This document shows positions 18,708 through 26,815 of a stretch of 64,000 nucleotides of DNA, piece by piece; position 1 is the first letter of the stretch, and every line of letters begins with the position of its first letter. The notes below the pieces were generated by a model. The model searched no databases, had not been told where the DNA came from, and worked only from the letters and a program-made list of their open reading frames with translations. Source of the stretch: a virus; the IMG/VR virus record IMGVR_UViG_3300027749_000102, positions 1 through 64,000 of that record; one strand, given 5' to 3'. The position numbers were made by a program, and so were the translations under genes.

Positions 18708-20570
18708 TTATACTAATGTTACTTCGCAAGTTCCGCCAGCACAAGCGACTTCACCACTTAAATTTGTATCATCATCCATCTCAACAATTTTTGATAAATC
18801 AACATCATTTAACGTTTTCATCAATTTTTCATACTCTTCTTTATCACAATCAGTAAAAGGAGCCTGGATGTAACTGCCTCCATCATAAGGTAAAACTGAT
18901 AAACCATTATATGCATCTTTATTTTCCCACATCCATTCACCAACTGCAGGCCATTCATGTTCTCTAATTGAAATAGTTGCAGATACGTTATGAGCATTTG
19001 AACCATTTCTATGTCCAGGTTTAATCCATTCTTGTTGAACTTTTTTAACTCTCTCTAATAATTGAATTGGTGACTCGTTTCTTAAGATTGACCCTTCAGG
19101 TGCTTTTTGTGGTATTCCAATAACAGCCGTATCGTGTGGTCTAAAATATTCATCTTCAACTAATTCAGGGTGATTGTTCTTCAAGTGTGAATAAATTGCT
19201 TCATTCTTACCAACCCTAACTCTTCTAACATAATAGTCATTGTGCCAAGCGTGAATACCTGAAGATGTACCTAATGTTAATGATGTTGTTCCCGCAGGTT
19301 TAACTGTTGTTGTTCTTGCTGCTGGATTAATGTGTAATAATTCAGCAACTCTTTTGTTTTCTTCTTTAACTACTTTAGCAGCTGATTTCATATTCAAACC
19401 TAAAACAGCTCCTGAACCGATACCTGTCATTGAGATTCCAATTAACGCATCTTTTTCAGTTGTTCTCTGCCATATTGGTCTTAAATAGTGGAAATTAGTG
19501 TATCCAGCTTGTAGTGTTCCAATGAAAGATGCTGCTCTAACTCTATCTTCATAATCTTCTTGTGATACAACATTAGATACGTTAACCTCTGTGAGGTTAC
19601 AGAATTGGAATGGTCTTAAAGCAATTTCACAACAAGGATTAGTTCCCCAATCTTTATCATTACTTAGGTAGATACCAGGTTCTCCTGCCCCACTTGCTTC
19701 AATTCTCTTCCATAATTCCATGAAGTATTCTTTGGTAATTTTGTGTCTCATCAAAACTGCAGAGTTATTAGCTCTACCTCTTTGTGGATTTGTTTCCCAC
19801 CATGCTCCACTCTTACATCCAATCATTTCTTCGTCAGTTGCTGAGAATAATGAAATAAGTGCTGCTCTTCTGATACCACCAGCTAATACTGCATCTGCAA
19901 TATGACAAACAATATCATGTACTTCAATTGGTTTCAATCTTTCACCATCTTGTCTTGAATCCAAGATACCTTCAACTTTAATTAAACATTCTTTCAATGG
20001 TTGTGGGCCAGGAGCTTTACCACCTGATGTGATAAGTCTTGCACCTTTTGGTCTGATGTCACTGAAGTCGAATTCAATTTTTGAACCACCGAAGAAATAT
20101 GATTTAACTAATACTTTAACAGCGTCAGCCCATCCTTCGATTGAATCTGCCACTAACCATCTTCTTCCTCTGTCTTTATTTGGTTTCCTGATTTCAGGTA
20201 AAGCATCAACGTGATGTTTTTGAACTGAATAACCAACACCCGTTCCACCTAAAAGTAAGAACATGATTTCAGAGAATACTCTCCAATCATCAATCGGTGC
20301 GAAGGCACAGTTATAAATTCTATTTGGTGAGATTTCAATTGGTTTTCCTGCGAACTGCATTGACCTCATTGAGGGTAATACTTGCTTTCTGAAAACATAC
20401 ATGTAATTCTCACGAATTTCTTTTTCTAATTGAGGATAATGCTTAATATGCATCTCCATGTTTCTTGTGACTAATTCTTGCCACGTTTCTCTTCTCTTTA
20501 GTTCAGGAATGTACTTTGAATATTTCATATACACAGTTATGTCGCTGAGTATTCGGTTAGATATGTCCAT
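18708..20570 (-). CDS. nrdJ: Class II adenosylcobalamin-dependent ribonucleotide reductase
   Basis: 620 residues. Reduces ribonucleotides to deoxyribonucleotides using a B12-generated thiyl radical. Landmarks align with monomeric Lactobacillus leichmannii RTPR: Cys88 (RIYNCAF, redox Cys), TNPCCEI at 310-316 with radical Cys313 between Asn311 and Glu315, partner redox Cys324 (FCNLTEV, exactly 11 residues after Cys313 as in RTPR), the TTVKPAGTTSLTLG loop, and a C-terminal CAGGTC thioredoxin-reducible pair. It is about 120 residues shorter than RTPR; much of the deficit lies between Cys88 and Cys313, where the RTPR effector-site insertion sits. The start at 20570 overlaps the upstream small ORF by 34 bp; Met15 (20528) is an alternative. 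The DUF5522-like gene follows. Confidence 0.92.
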   Translation of the reverse strand: MDISNRILSDITVYMKYSKYIPELKRRETWQELVTRNMEMHIKHYPQLEKEIRENYMYVFRKQVLPSMRSMQFAGKPIEISPNRIYNCAFAPIDDWRVFSEIMFLLLGGTGVGYSVQKHHVDALPEIRKPNKDRGRRWLVADSIEGWADAVKVLVKSYFFGGSKIEFDFSDIRPKGARLITSGGKAPGPQPLKECLIKVEGILDSRQDGERLKPIEVHDIVCHIADAVLAGGIRRAALISLFSATDEEMIGCKSGAWWETNPQRGRANNSAVLMRHKITKEYFMELWKRIEASGAGEPGIYLSNDKDWGTNPCCEIALRPFQFCNLTEVNVSNVVSQEDYEDRVRAASFIGTLQAGYTNFHYLRPIWQRTTEKDALIGISMTGIGSGAVLGLNMKSAAKVVKEENKRVAELLHINPAARTTTVKPAGTTSLTLGTSSGIHAWHNDYYVRRVRVGKNEAIYSHLKNNHPELVEDEYFRPHDTAVIGIPQKAPEGSILRNESPIQLLERVKKVQQEWIKPGHRNGSNAHNVSATISIREHEWPAVGEWMWENKDAYNGLSVLPYDGGSYIQAPFTDCDKEEYEKLMKTLNDVDLSKIVEMDDDTNLSGEVACAGGTCEVTLV

Positions 20571-20725
20571 ATTTTTTCTTTTTTTTTATAATTTATTGAT
20601 TTTTTTATGTTTTCTTGCCAAGGTATGAATTGTAAATTTTCAATACTCCCAATTATTTCAGGTTCAATATTATTAAACACTTTAGTTTTGTATAATTCTG
20701 ATAAATTTTTTAATTTTCTTCCCAT
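20537..20725 (-). CDS. Small Lys-rich hypothetical protein upstream of nrdJ
   Basis: 62 residues from the ATG at 20725 (MGRKLKNLSELYKTKVF). A longer frame starting at 20791 would read through the 20767-20787 inverted repeat and add a hydrophobic, unlikely leader, so I prefer the internal start. No family is recognised. It overlaps nrdJ by 34 bp if nrdJ starts at 20570, or ends 8 bp before it if nrdJ starts at 20528. Reality of the gene is moderately supported by its charged composition and tight packing. Confidence 0.45.
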   Translation of the reverse strand: MGRKLKNLSELYKTKVFNNIEPEIIGSIENLQFIPWQENIKKSINYKKKEKIWTYLTEYSAT

Positions 20726-20766
20726 AATTAAAAATAAAAAAAAAGGGTATTTTATTATTAAATATG

Positions 20767-20787
20767 TGGTCGAACACCAATCGACCA
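20767..20787 (-). promoter_or_regulatory. Inverted repeat between helicase and nrdJ units
   Basis: Perfect 7-base arms TGGTCGA/TCGACCA around a 7-base loop, in the 113-bp gap between the helicase stop and the small ORF before nrdJ. In the minus-strand RNA it forms a GC-containing hairpin, but the nearest T-run is about 25 bases further on, so an operator or leader hairpin is as likely as a terminator. Confidence 0.4.
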
Positions 20788-20838
20788 ACAATTTAGATTA
20801 AAAAAATAAGTTTTTTTTTTAAAAAAGTAGATATTTAA

Positions 20839-22221
20839 TTAAATGGTTTTTTGAGAAAATTCTCTCTCCTTTCTCCTATCTAAGAGTTCCTTAACCCTAT
20901 CTCTTTTTCTTTCTTCTTGTTGTTCTTCAAAACCTAAGAACGTTACCGATGTTTCGGTATCTATTTCAAGTAGTTCATTGTTGAACTTGCAGTTCTCAAA
21001 TACGACACCATCTTTACCAATTCTTGACTTGGTAATTGCTATTGTTGCCAAATTCATTTCTTTTTGTTGTAATGATTTTGCAACAGTTATAATAACGTGA
21101 CCAACTTGAGCCTTTTTAATTGACCCACCCATTTGGTCTGTAGTAACAACATCTGATGAGATTGAACTTCTATTACCTTGTGTTGCCGTCCAACCAACAA
21201 GATTTAATTCATGACACATTGATTCAAATCCTCTCATAACCGATCCTTCGGCTTTCCATTCATCTTTACTTGAACTTTCAGGTAATACACAATCAATGTA
21301 ATCCAAAAGGATTAAATCAATTCTAGTACCATCTGCAATTATTTTCCTAACCTGATTCTTAATCTGATTCATAGTCATACTATCAGACGATAACTTCTTT
21401 AAAATCAATTCATTCTTCATAGTCTCATGAACCTCATTGATTTTAGACATCACCTCTTCTTTATGAAGAACAAGATCATCAGGAGCAATACCTGTCCAAA
21501 GGGTAAAGTGTTTTCTTTGTACAATCTTTGGATTGTCCTCAAAAAATACTTGAAGAACATTATACCCAAGATTAAATGCTGTATTTGCAATCTTTGTTAA
21601 GATGGTAGTTTTACCAACACCCGTAGGAGCAAGTATAACCCCTATTTCACCCTTTGCCAACCCACCCTTAAGTAAGTTGTCAATTCCTGTTATACCTATT
21701 GGTATTGGGTGTCTAAAGTCCTCATCAAGGACTGTATCAAGATTTGCAAAGATATCTGTAATTCCTGTATCTCTTTCTCCTACTTGTAACGCTTCTCTAA
21801 CAAGACCTTCAACCTTATCATAAGATTCGAAGTCTCCTTCATTAATAATCTTCTGAGCCTTGTCCATCGCCTTCTGAAGTTCTTGTTGTTTACAAAACTT
21901 CAAAGCTTTTTCCTGAACAAAAAGAGTTCCCTCTAAAGGTGCGTTCTGAATTTGTTTGATTGTATCAACAACAATTTTAGCAACAAGTTCTTGCGAAATT
22001 TCTGACTTAACAATTTGATCTAAAGTTTCAAAGTTAGGAGTAGATTCATACTTCTTATAATACTCCTTAGTCATCTGTAAGATGATTTTAAAGTACTTGT
22101 TATCAAAATAAGAACTCTCAATAACATCCATAATAGATGATGAAAACTCCCTATCCACTACTATCTGATTCAATAACTGCAACTGGAAAGTGTTTCCTAA
22201 ATACTCAAAATTCTTATTCAT
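20839..22221 (-). CDS. 41: Replicative DNA helicase, DnaB/gp41-like
   Basis: 460 residues, close to T4 gp41. The N-terminal helical domain (1-150) is followed by the RecA-fold helicase domain opening GITGIDNLLKGGLAKGEIGVI. Walker A is APTGVGKTT at 198-206 and Walker B LILLDYID at about 303-310. A Gln/Asn-rich WTATQGNRSS sensor segment and an AITKSRIGKDG arginine-bearing segment complete the DnaB C-domain. It should unwind the lagging-strand template 5' to 3' as a hexamer. No primase gene is visible nearby. It sits directly downstream of a 150-residue unknown and the 5' nuclease in one minus-strand unit. Confidence 0.9.
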   Translation of the reverse strand: MNKNFEYLGNTFQLQLLNQIVVDREFSSSIMDVIESSYFDNKYFKIILQMTKEYYKKYESTPNFETLDQIVKSEISQELVAKIVVDTIKQIQNAPLEGTLFVQEKALKFCKQQELQKAMDKAQKIINEGDFESYDKVEGLVREALQVGERDTGITDIFANLDTVLDEDFRHPIPIGITGIDNLLKGGLAKGEIGVILAPTGVGKTTILTKIANTAFNLGYNVLQVFFEDNPKIVQRKHFTLWTGIAPDDLVLHKEEVMSKINEVHETMKNELILKKLSSDSMTMNQIKNQVRKIIADGTRIDLILLDYIDCVLPESSSKDEWKAEGSVMRGFESMCHELNLVGWTATQGNRSSISSDVVTTDQMGGSIKKAQVGHVIITVAKSLQQKEMNLATIAITKSRIGKDGVVFENCKFNNELLEIDTETSVTFLGFEEQQEERKRDRVKELLDRRKEREFSQKTI

Positions 22222-22256
22222 AATTGTTTTAAATTCTCCCTCTATTAATTAAATAC

Positions 22257-22709
22257 TTACTTACTTAAATCAAATTCCAAATACTCGTAACTTAATTTGC
22301 TTTCTGAAAAAATGTCAGTTAATTCCCTTAACACATCTTTTAGAAATGGTCGTACGTCTACTGTATAACGAACCTTTGGTGGAAATAATTTTCCATCAAA
22401 TTGTCTATGACAAATTGTCTGTTCTCCAAACTTAACAAAAATGTTAAAAACTTCCGCATCATCAGTAAATGATGTGTTCATAATGGTTTGGTCATGCTCA
22501 ATCGCATCCCTGTTATCCATCATATAGATAACCGTCTTCATTTTTAAATAATACTGCAATTCTTCCTTGAGTGTTTTAATATACTCATAAAGGTCTACAG
22601 AGTTTTTAGCCTTCGGGTTATACCCTCTAACATTGAAAAATCTTTGAACTACAATATTGTCGTTTAACGTCAATAAGAATTCCATCTTTGTGCTGTCCTG
22701 CTCTTTCAT
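22257..22709 (-). CDS. Conserved-looking hypothetical protein in replication module
   Basis: 150 residues, mixed alpha/beta, with an internal Met start possible at residue 9 (MEFLLTLNDNIVVQRFFNVRG). No motif is recognised, and I see no resemblance to the gp59 loader. It lies between the 5' nuclease (3-bp gap) and the helicase (35-bp gap), so a replication accessory role such as helicase loading or nuclease partner is plausible from position alone. Confidence 0.6.
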   Translation of the reverse strand: MKEQDSTKMEFLLTLNDNIVVQRFFNVRGYNPKAKNSVDLYEYIKTLKEELQYYLKMKTVIYMMDNRDAIEHDQTIMNTSFTDDAEVFNIFVKFGEQTICHRQFDGKLFPPKVRYTVDVRPFLKDVLRELTDIFSESKLSYEYLEFDLSK

Positions 22710-22712
22710 AAT

Positions 22713-23714
22713 TTAAGTTTTGTTTGTGTTTCTTTTTTCTTTTCTTATTAATTTCATAAATGGTTTGAGGAAATTTACCCAAGCTTCATCGTTCTTGGGA
22801 AGATACTTAAAGAGACCATCTTCCATCATCATTCTCATTAAGTTCTTATACCCCCTATCGGTAGGGTCAATTGTGTCGTTATAAACTTCTTCTACAAATT
22901 GTTTGGATTCTTCTGTTAGTAATGGGGTTGCTAAATCAACTATTTTTTTGTTTGTAATATAAAACTCTTCACCAAGTATACCGCTTTTTGTTTTACCAGT
23001 CAAAATATTTGATAAACTTTTAATAGGTTTTTTTTGCGGGATATTTCGGGCATTATCTAATATTTCCTCAACAGTGCAGGATTTAGACTGCATTTCAGGG
23101 AAAAACTTAACTAAAGTTTTTTCTCCTAATCCCTGAATCCCATCAATATTATCTGACTTGTCCCCAACAAAAATTTTACATACCGCAACATTATAGTGTG
23201 GTATCTCAATCTTGTTTAACATAATCATATCACCATTCTTAAAGTATTGTTTAGATACTGGTGAATAAATCGTTACTCGTTCTGATATTAATTGGGTGAG
23301 GTCTTTATCACCTGAGAAGATGATAATCTGTTCGTCTTTTGCTATTTTACAGTACTGAGATATTAAATCGTCAGCCTCAACTCCAACAGCCTCAATCTGT
23401 CTAACAAATACCTCTTCAAGATATTGTTTAATCCGATTAATTTGATATGATGTTGATTCAACCTCATCCTCATTAATAAACCTATTACGATTTTGTTTAT
23501 ATTGGGGATATATTAATTTTCTTGCAGACGAATTTTCTTCTCCGTCCCATACAGCAATAACTTTATCATAGTTATACTCTTCAAGAAATTTACGAATAGT
23601 ATTGATAAAGTGGTAGATTCCACCAATCCTTCCTCCATCCTTATAAATTTCTTTTACTCCAAAGAAGCCAATTTTGAATAGATTATGAGAATCTATTAGT
23701 AGTGTTTTGGTCAC
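22713..23714 (-). CDS. rnh: 5'-3' exonuclease / RNase H (flap endonuclease family)
   Basis: 333 residues (T4 RNase H is 305). It carries the 5' nuclease metal-site series: Asp8 (LLIDSHNLF), Asp57 (AVWDGEEN), Glu-Ala-Asp-Asp at 113-116, SGDKDLTQL at 134-142, GDKSDNI at 184-190, and the helix-hairpin-helix GLGEKT at 195-200. It should remove RNA primers and 5' flaps during lagging-strand maturation. It is flanked upstream by the inserted RHH+HNH cassette, separating it from uvsX. Confidence 0.9.
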   Translation of the reverse strand: MTKTLLIDSHNLFKIGFFGVKEIYKDGGRIGGIYHFINTIRKFLEEYNYDKVIAVWDGEENSSARKLIYPQYKQNRNRFINEDEVESTSYQINRIKQYLEEVFVRQIEAVGVEADDLISQYCKIAKDEQIIIFSGDKDLTQLISERVTIYSPVSKQYFKNGDMIMLNKIEIPHYNVAVCKIFVGDKSDNIDGIQGLGEKTLVKFFPEMQSKSCTVEEILDNARNIPQKKPIKSLSNILTGKTKSGILGEEFYITNKKIVDLATPLLTEESKQFVEEVYNDTIDPTDRGYKNLMRMMMEDGLFKYLPKNDEAWVNFLKPFMKLIRKEKRNTNKT

Positions 23715-23723
23715 TTTATTTAT

Positions 23724-24425
23724 TTAATTCGTGAATAAAATTTTGTTTCCTTTTTTCAAATTATCCTCAGCCCATAGTGGTTGAAGATTTGTATAATGGC
23801 ATAACCTATAAAGTTCGTCTTCTGTTTTTGCCGATGATAATGGAATGATATGGTCAATATGCCACTCGCCCCTGTTATTCCAACTCATACCTTCTGTAAA
23901 TTGTTTTTCTAAATATTCTTTGAGTAATACTGGTGAGCAACCTATAATGTTAAAAGTTTTGTTTGATTTTTCCATTTCATTTTTTTTAACATATGAACTC
24001 ATTCTACTTCTAACCCTATTACTTAAATTGACAATAATATCTGTTTGTCTCCTAATTTTGGATTGTTCGCTAATAATTTGTCTATTTTTTTTCCTATATT
24101 CTTTTAATTTGTTTTTATTGGATTTTCTCCAATTTCTATTTAATTCTTTAACAAATTCATTTTTATTTTCATAATAGGATTTATTATATTCAGGATTATT
24201 TTTTCTCCAATTTTGTCTTTTTTCTCGTTCAATGTCAATATTATTTTCATAATATTTTTTCATTCTTTTTGAATGTTTTTCCAAATTTTCAGAATGATAT
24301 TTTTTTCCTCTTTTTTTATTACATTCTTTACAGCAATATAACAATCCGTCTTTAGATGATTTTGATTTACCAAAATCACAAACAGATTTGTTTTCAGAAC
24401 ACTTACTACAAACTTTTGTCTCCAT
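23724..24425 (-). CDS. HNH endonuclease with N-terminal zinc ribbon (cassette A)
   Basis: 233 residues. Residues 6-35 form a likely zinc ribbon (Cys6-x2-Cys9 and Cys32-x2-Cys35). Residues 40-130 are very Lys/Arg/Asn-rich with repeated Tyr-Tyr-Glu-Asn and Trp-Arg-Lys-x-Asn units. Residues 158-186 (FNIIGC, EYLEKQFTEGMSW) precede the HNH core HIDHIIPLSSAK (from 189) and HYTNLQPLWAEDNLKKG, which carries the Asn residues of the motif. Free-standing HNH enzymes of this type are usually homing endonucleases. Its first 20 bases overlap the end of the RHH gene, and its closest visible relative is the copy at 58841. Confidence 0.88.
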   Translation of the reverse strand: METKVCSKCSENKSVCDFGKSKSSKDGLLYCCKECNKKRGKKYHSENLEKHSKRMKKYYENNIDIEREKRQNWRKNNPEYNKSYYENKNEFVKELNRNWRKSNKNKLKEYRKKNRQIISEQSKIRRQTDIIVNLSNRVRSRMSSYVKKNEMEKSNKTFNIIGCSPVLLKEYLEKQFTEGMSWNNRGEWHIDHIIPLSSAKTEDELYRLCHYTNLQPLWAEDNLKKGNKILFTN

Positions 24426-24567
24426 TTTTTATATAATCTTTTAATAGTTTATTAACAAGAGAAGATAAGTTTATAGATTTATCTTTAAAGTATTGAGGTA
24501 ATTCAGGGTCAATGGACACCGCTAACTTTACTTTCTTTTTTTCATCTTCAACTTTTTTTCTTCCCAT
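24406..24567 (-). CDS. Ribbon-helix-helix small protein (cassette A)
   Basis: 53 residues: a Lys-rich N-terminus, a strand KVKLAVSIDP, then helices ELPQYFKDK and SSLVNKLLKDYIKN. This is the layout of Arc/CopG-type RHH DNA-binding proteins. Aligned with the gene at 58708, both share an R/K-rich start, K(V/I)K(L/F)A(V/I)S(I/L)DP, and S-x-L-(V/I)-x-K-L-L. It overlaps the HNH gene by 20 bp, and a TATTTAT motif lies 4 bp upstream. Probably a repressor or DNA-targeting partner of the endonuclease; inference. Confidence 0.75.
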   Translation of the reverse strand: MGRKKVEDEKKKVKLAVSIDPELPQYFKDKSINLSSLVNKLLKDYIKNGDKSL

Positions 24568-24571
24568 ATTA

Positions 24572-24578
24572 ATAAATA
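24572..24578 (-). promoter_or_regulatory. Candidate promoter of RHH+HNH cassette A (GATATTTAT)
   Basis: TATTTAT core 4 bp upstream of the RHH ATG. The 9-mer GATATTTAT at the same spacing also precedes the second cassette at 58708, and ACTTTT lies about 15-20 bases further upstream in both. Confidence 0.45.
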
Positions 24579-24615
24579 TCAACAAATATTGTAAAAGTAT
24601 AATTATTTATATTTT

Positions 24616-25605
24616 TTATTCTGTAATCTCGTCTTCAGTTTCATCAAGTTTAATTTCACCATCACCACTAAGTATTCCATTCCAATATTGGGAATATTCT
24701 TTCTTATAGATTTCCAATGCCTCCTTAGTATCTTCAATGTATCCTTGTGGTACTGCAATTAATTTACCATCAGAATAACCCAATCCATTAACATGATTTT
24801 TTAATATTGATATTTTAGTTCTAATCGCATATCTAATAGTTCTTCCTCCTTTAGTTGCTGTGATATGATTAATACCAGCACTTGCTTGATTACCAAAAAG
24901 GAATACTAATGAGGATGCTAACCATACGGCTTCACCACCCTTACTCTTAATGGTTGGTTGACCAAATGGATTATCAGGTAAAGCCACCCAAGGTTGGTTA
25001 ACCACAACTAAAGTATTATAATACGCATATTCTTCTTTTTTTGATTTGGATATCCTTGAATGAATCCCCATACCTATCTTATCAGCAAGAGCCGCTGCCG
25101 AATGCATTTTTCCACCTTTACCTTCAAAAGTCATTTTACAAGGAATAGAACCAACTGAATCCCAAAGGAATAAAATAGATTGTTGTATATCTCCTTTCTC
25201 TTGAGCATCCAATACTTCATTGATGAAGTCGGTAACTTGTTCAATATAATCGAATCCATCATTAAAGATGAAGTCACCATCCCACTCACCATCTGAGTTC
25301 TTTTTAGCATCCAATCCTAATTCAACAGCATGTTCCCAACTCCATTTCTTTTCAGTAATAATAAAGACAGGTAAATGACCTTTCTTCTGAGCATCTGCCG
25401 CAGCTAAAATCATAGCGGTTGTTTTAGAACTATTACTATGTCCCAAGAACATATTAATACCTCCCATAACAGGACCTGGTAATCCACTTGCACTTAAGAA
25501 TGCTTCACCACAATTATAGTAATTTGTTTCTTTATACTTTGTTTTTGTTGAGAACTTATCTTTAAATCCCCCTCCAACACCTTCTTTTTTCTTAATGGCC
25601 GCCAT
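24616..25605 (-). CDS. uvsX: UvsX-like RecA recombinase
   Basis: 329 residues (T4 UvsX is 391). The RecA core is visible: GPVMGGINMFLGHSNSSKTT with a relaxed Walker A (55-63, Ser in place of the second Gly, as T4 UvsX also departs from consensus), FIITEKKWSWEHA, Walker B ILFLWDSVGSI (144-153), a loop-region GKGGKMHSAAALADKIG, NTLVVVNQPW, and KGGEAVWLASSLVFLF. It catalyses strand exchange in recombination-dependent replication and repair. The start overlaps the preceding 98-residue gene by 14 bp. Confidence 0.92.
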   Translation of the reverse strand: MAAIKKKEGVGGGFKDKFSTKTKYKETNYYNCGEAFLSASGLPGPVMGGINMFLGHSNSSKTTAMILAAADAQKKGHLPVFIITEKKWSWEHAVELGLDAKKNSDGEWDGDFIFNDGFDYIEQVTDFINEVLDAQEKGDIQQSILFLWDSVGSIPCKMTFEGKGGKMHSAAALADKIGMGIHSRISKSKKEEYAYYNTLVVVNQPWVALPDNPFGQPTIKSKGGEAVWLASSLVFLFGNQASAGINHITATKGGRTIRYAIRTKISILKNHVNGLGYSDGKLIAVPQGYIEDTKEALEIYKKEYSQYWNGILSGDGEIKLDETEDEITE

Positions 25606-25888
25606 TTTCTATTTTTTTAATATTTGGTAACTTATTTATTTTGTTTGGTCCATAGAACATACTATCTTCTTCATATAAGGTACCAACTTCTTCTTCGTGA
25701 AAAGTTATTAATTTAAGACCTAATTCTCCATCTTCTTTTTCTTCTCTTAACATACCAAATAAAACGGTATCACCAATTTGTTTTGCTCTGCCAGAAAAAT
25801 ATCCCTTATCTTTTAATTGACTCAATATCTCATAAGATACTGTTTTATTATCTCTTGATTGTAATTCAATTTCTTCTTTAAATGTCAT
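25592..25888 (-). CDS. Small acidic hypothetical protein before uvsX
   Basis: 98 residues from the ATG at 25888 (MTFKEEIELQSRDN). A longer frame to 25927 would have to translate through the terminator hairpin at 25904-25925, so I reject that extension. No family is recognised. It is acidic, Glu/Lys-rich, and ends GGH in a frame overlapping the uvsX start (ATGGCGGCCATTAA). Tight coupling to uvsX and location downstream of gp32 suggest a recombination accessory, but nothing in the sequence identifies it as UvsY. Confidence 0.6.
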   Translation of the reverse strand: MTFKEEIELQSRDNKTVSYEILSQLKDKGYFSGRAKQIGDTVLFGMLREEKEDGELGLKLITFHEEEVGTLYEEDSMFYGPNKINKLPNIKKIENGGH

Positions 25889-25903
25889 AATAGTATAATA
25901 AAA

Positions 25904-25925
25904 GGGTGGAGTTAATACTCCACCC
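25904..25925 (-). terminator. Intrinsic terminator after gp32
   Basis: Nine-base perfect stem GGGTGGAGT/ACTCCACCC with a 4-base loop, followed in minus sense by TTTTATTAT. It lies 9 bp after the gp32 stop and before the 98-residue gene, separating gp32 from uvsX. Confidence 0.8.
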
Positions 25926-25933
25926 AATATAGT

Positions 25934-26791
25934 TTAGAATGGTAATTCTGTATCGATTTCAGCGTGTTCTTGTGGGTCAACCATCTTAGTAGCGGTTTTC
26001 TTACCTCCACCAAAAGTATCAGAAGAAACGGTTGAGTCTCCATAAGCATATCCACCTTTTTCATTATCCCATTTTGGAGTTTCTCCACGAGCAATCGCTT
26101 CAAGATATTCAACAGGTTTTTTAGAATATACATCTAACCAAGTCAATTCGTCATTAACCCATGCTTTTAATTGAGCATCTTCGGTATGAAGAGGAGTTGG
26201 GTCATCATGCATAATTGTTGATACCGCAGTATACTCTTTACCATTTGGATTTTTTGATTTGTTTAACTCAATGATAAGGTCACGTCCTTTTTCAGGGTCA
26301 GTGATATCACCTTTGTTTCTCCAAATTGGAATGATTTTATCCAAAATACCATCATTCTTATAATTGTGTTTGAATCTCCAAAACTTTGGTCCATCTTGTT
26401 CGTTATCTCTATCCATAACCTTAACGATATAAAACTTGCGAGATTTATATTGTTTCGCCAATTCTTTATCAGAATCTTTACCCGTAGCCATCAACTCTTC
26501 ATAAACCTCATTTAAAGGTGAACGTTCGTTGTCATTTTTTGCTGGGTCATAAAACTTTTGCCATTGTCCACCAACTTGAATTTCGTGGTACCAAGCTTCT
26601 TTAAATGGTGAAGAACCATCTGTTGTTGGAAGAATTCTAATTCTTCTTTGTCCTGACTTCTCTTTATCACTAAGGATTAATGCGAAATACTTTTTCATTC
26701 TTTCGTCTTGTGACATTTTGAACTGTGGGCCCGCCCCTTGTTGTTTCGTTTTTTCATACTGCGCCAATACGGCATCTAATACATTACTCAT
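25934..26791 (-). CDS. 32: gp32-like single-stranded DNA-binding protein
   Basis: 285 residues (T4 gp32 is 301). Residues 46-82 (SGQRRIRILPTTDGSSPFKEAWYHEIQVGG, then FYDPAKN) and the stretch KFYIVKVMDRDNEQDGPKFWRFKHNYKN match the gp32 OB-fold core. There is no cysteine anywhere, so the zinc finger of T4 gp32 is absent. The extreme C-terminus (EIDTELPF) resembles the acidic, Pro-Phe-ending tip of bacterial SSB proteins that recruits partners. Transcription is set off by a consensus-type promoter upstream and a terminator downstream, implying independent, probably strong, early expression. Confidence 0.88.
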   Translation of the reverse strand: MSNVLDAVLAQYEKTKQQGAGPQFKMSQDERMKKYFALILSDKEKSGQRRIRILPTTDGSSPFKEAWYHEIQVGGQWQKFYDPAKNDNERSPLNEVYEELMATGKDSDKELAKQYKSRKFYIVKVMDRDNEQDGPKFWRFKHNYKNDGILDKIIPIWRNKGDITDPEKGRDLIIELNKSKNPNGKEYTAVSTIMHDDPTPLHTEDAQLKAWVNDELTWLDVYSKKPVEYLEAIARGETPKWDNEKGGYAYGDSTVSSDTFGGGKKTATKMVDPQEHAEIDTELPF

Positions 26792-26815
26792 ATTTATATG
26801 TTTTTTTGTCTTATA

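Noticed and set aside
20726-20838. Possible cobalamin riboswitch upstream of the B12-dependent RNR
   Set aside because: The gap is only about 110 bp, AT-rich, with one simple hairpin; no B12-box-like or multi-stem structure is visible.
25889-25927. Longer start for the 98-residue gene before uvsX
   Set aside because: Would place the start codon beyond the gp32 terminator stem and translate through it; the extra peptide is not gene-like.
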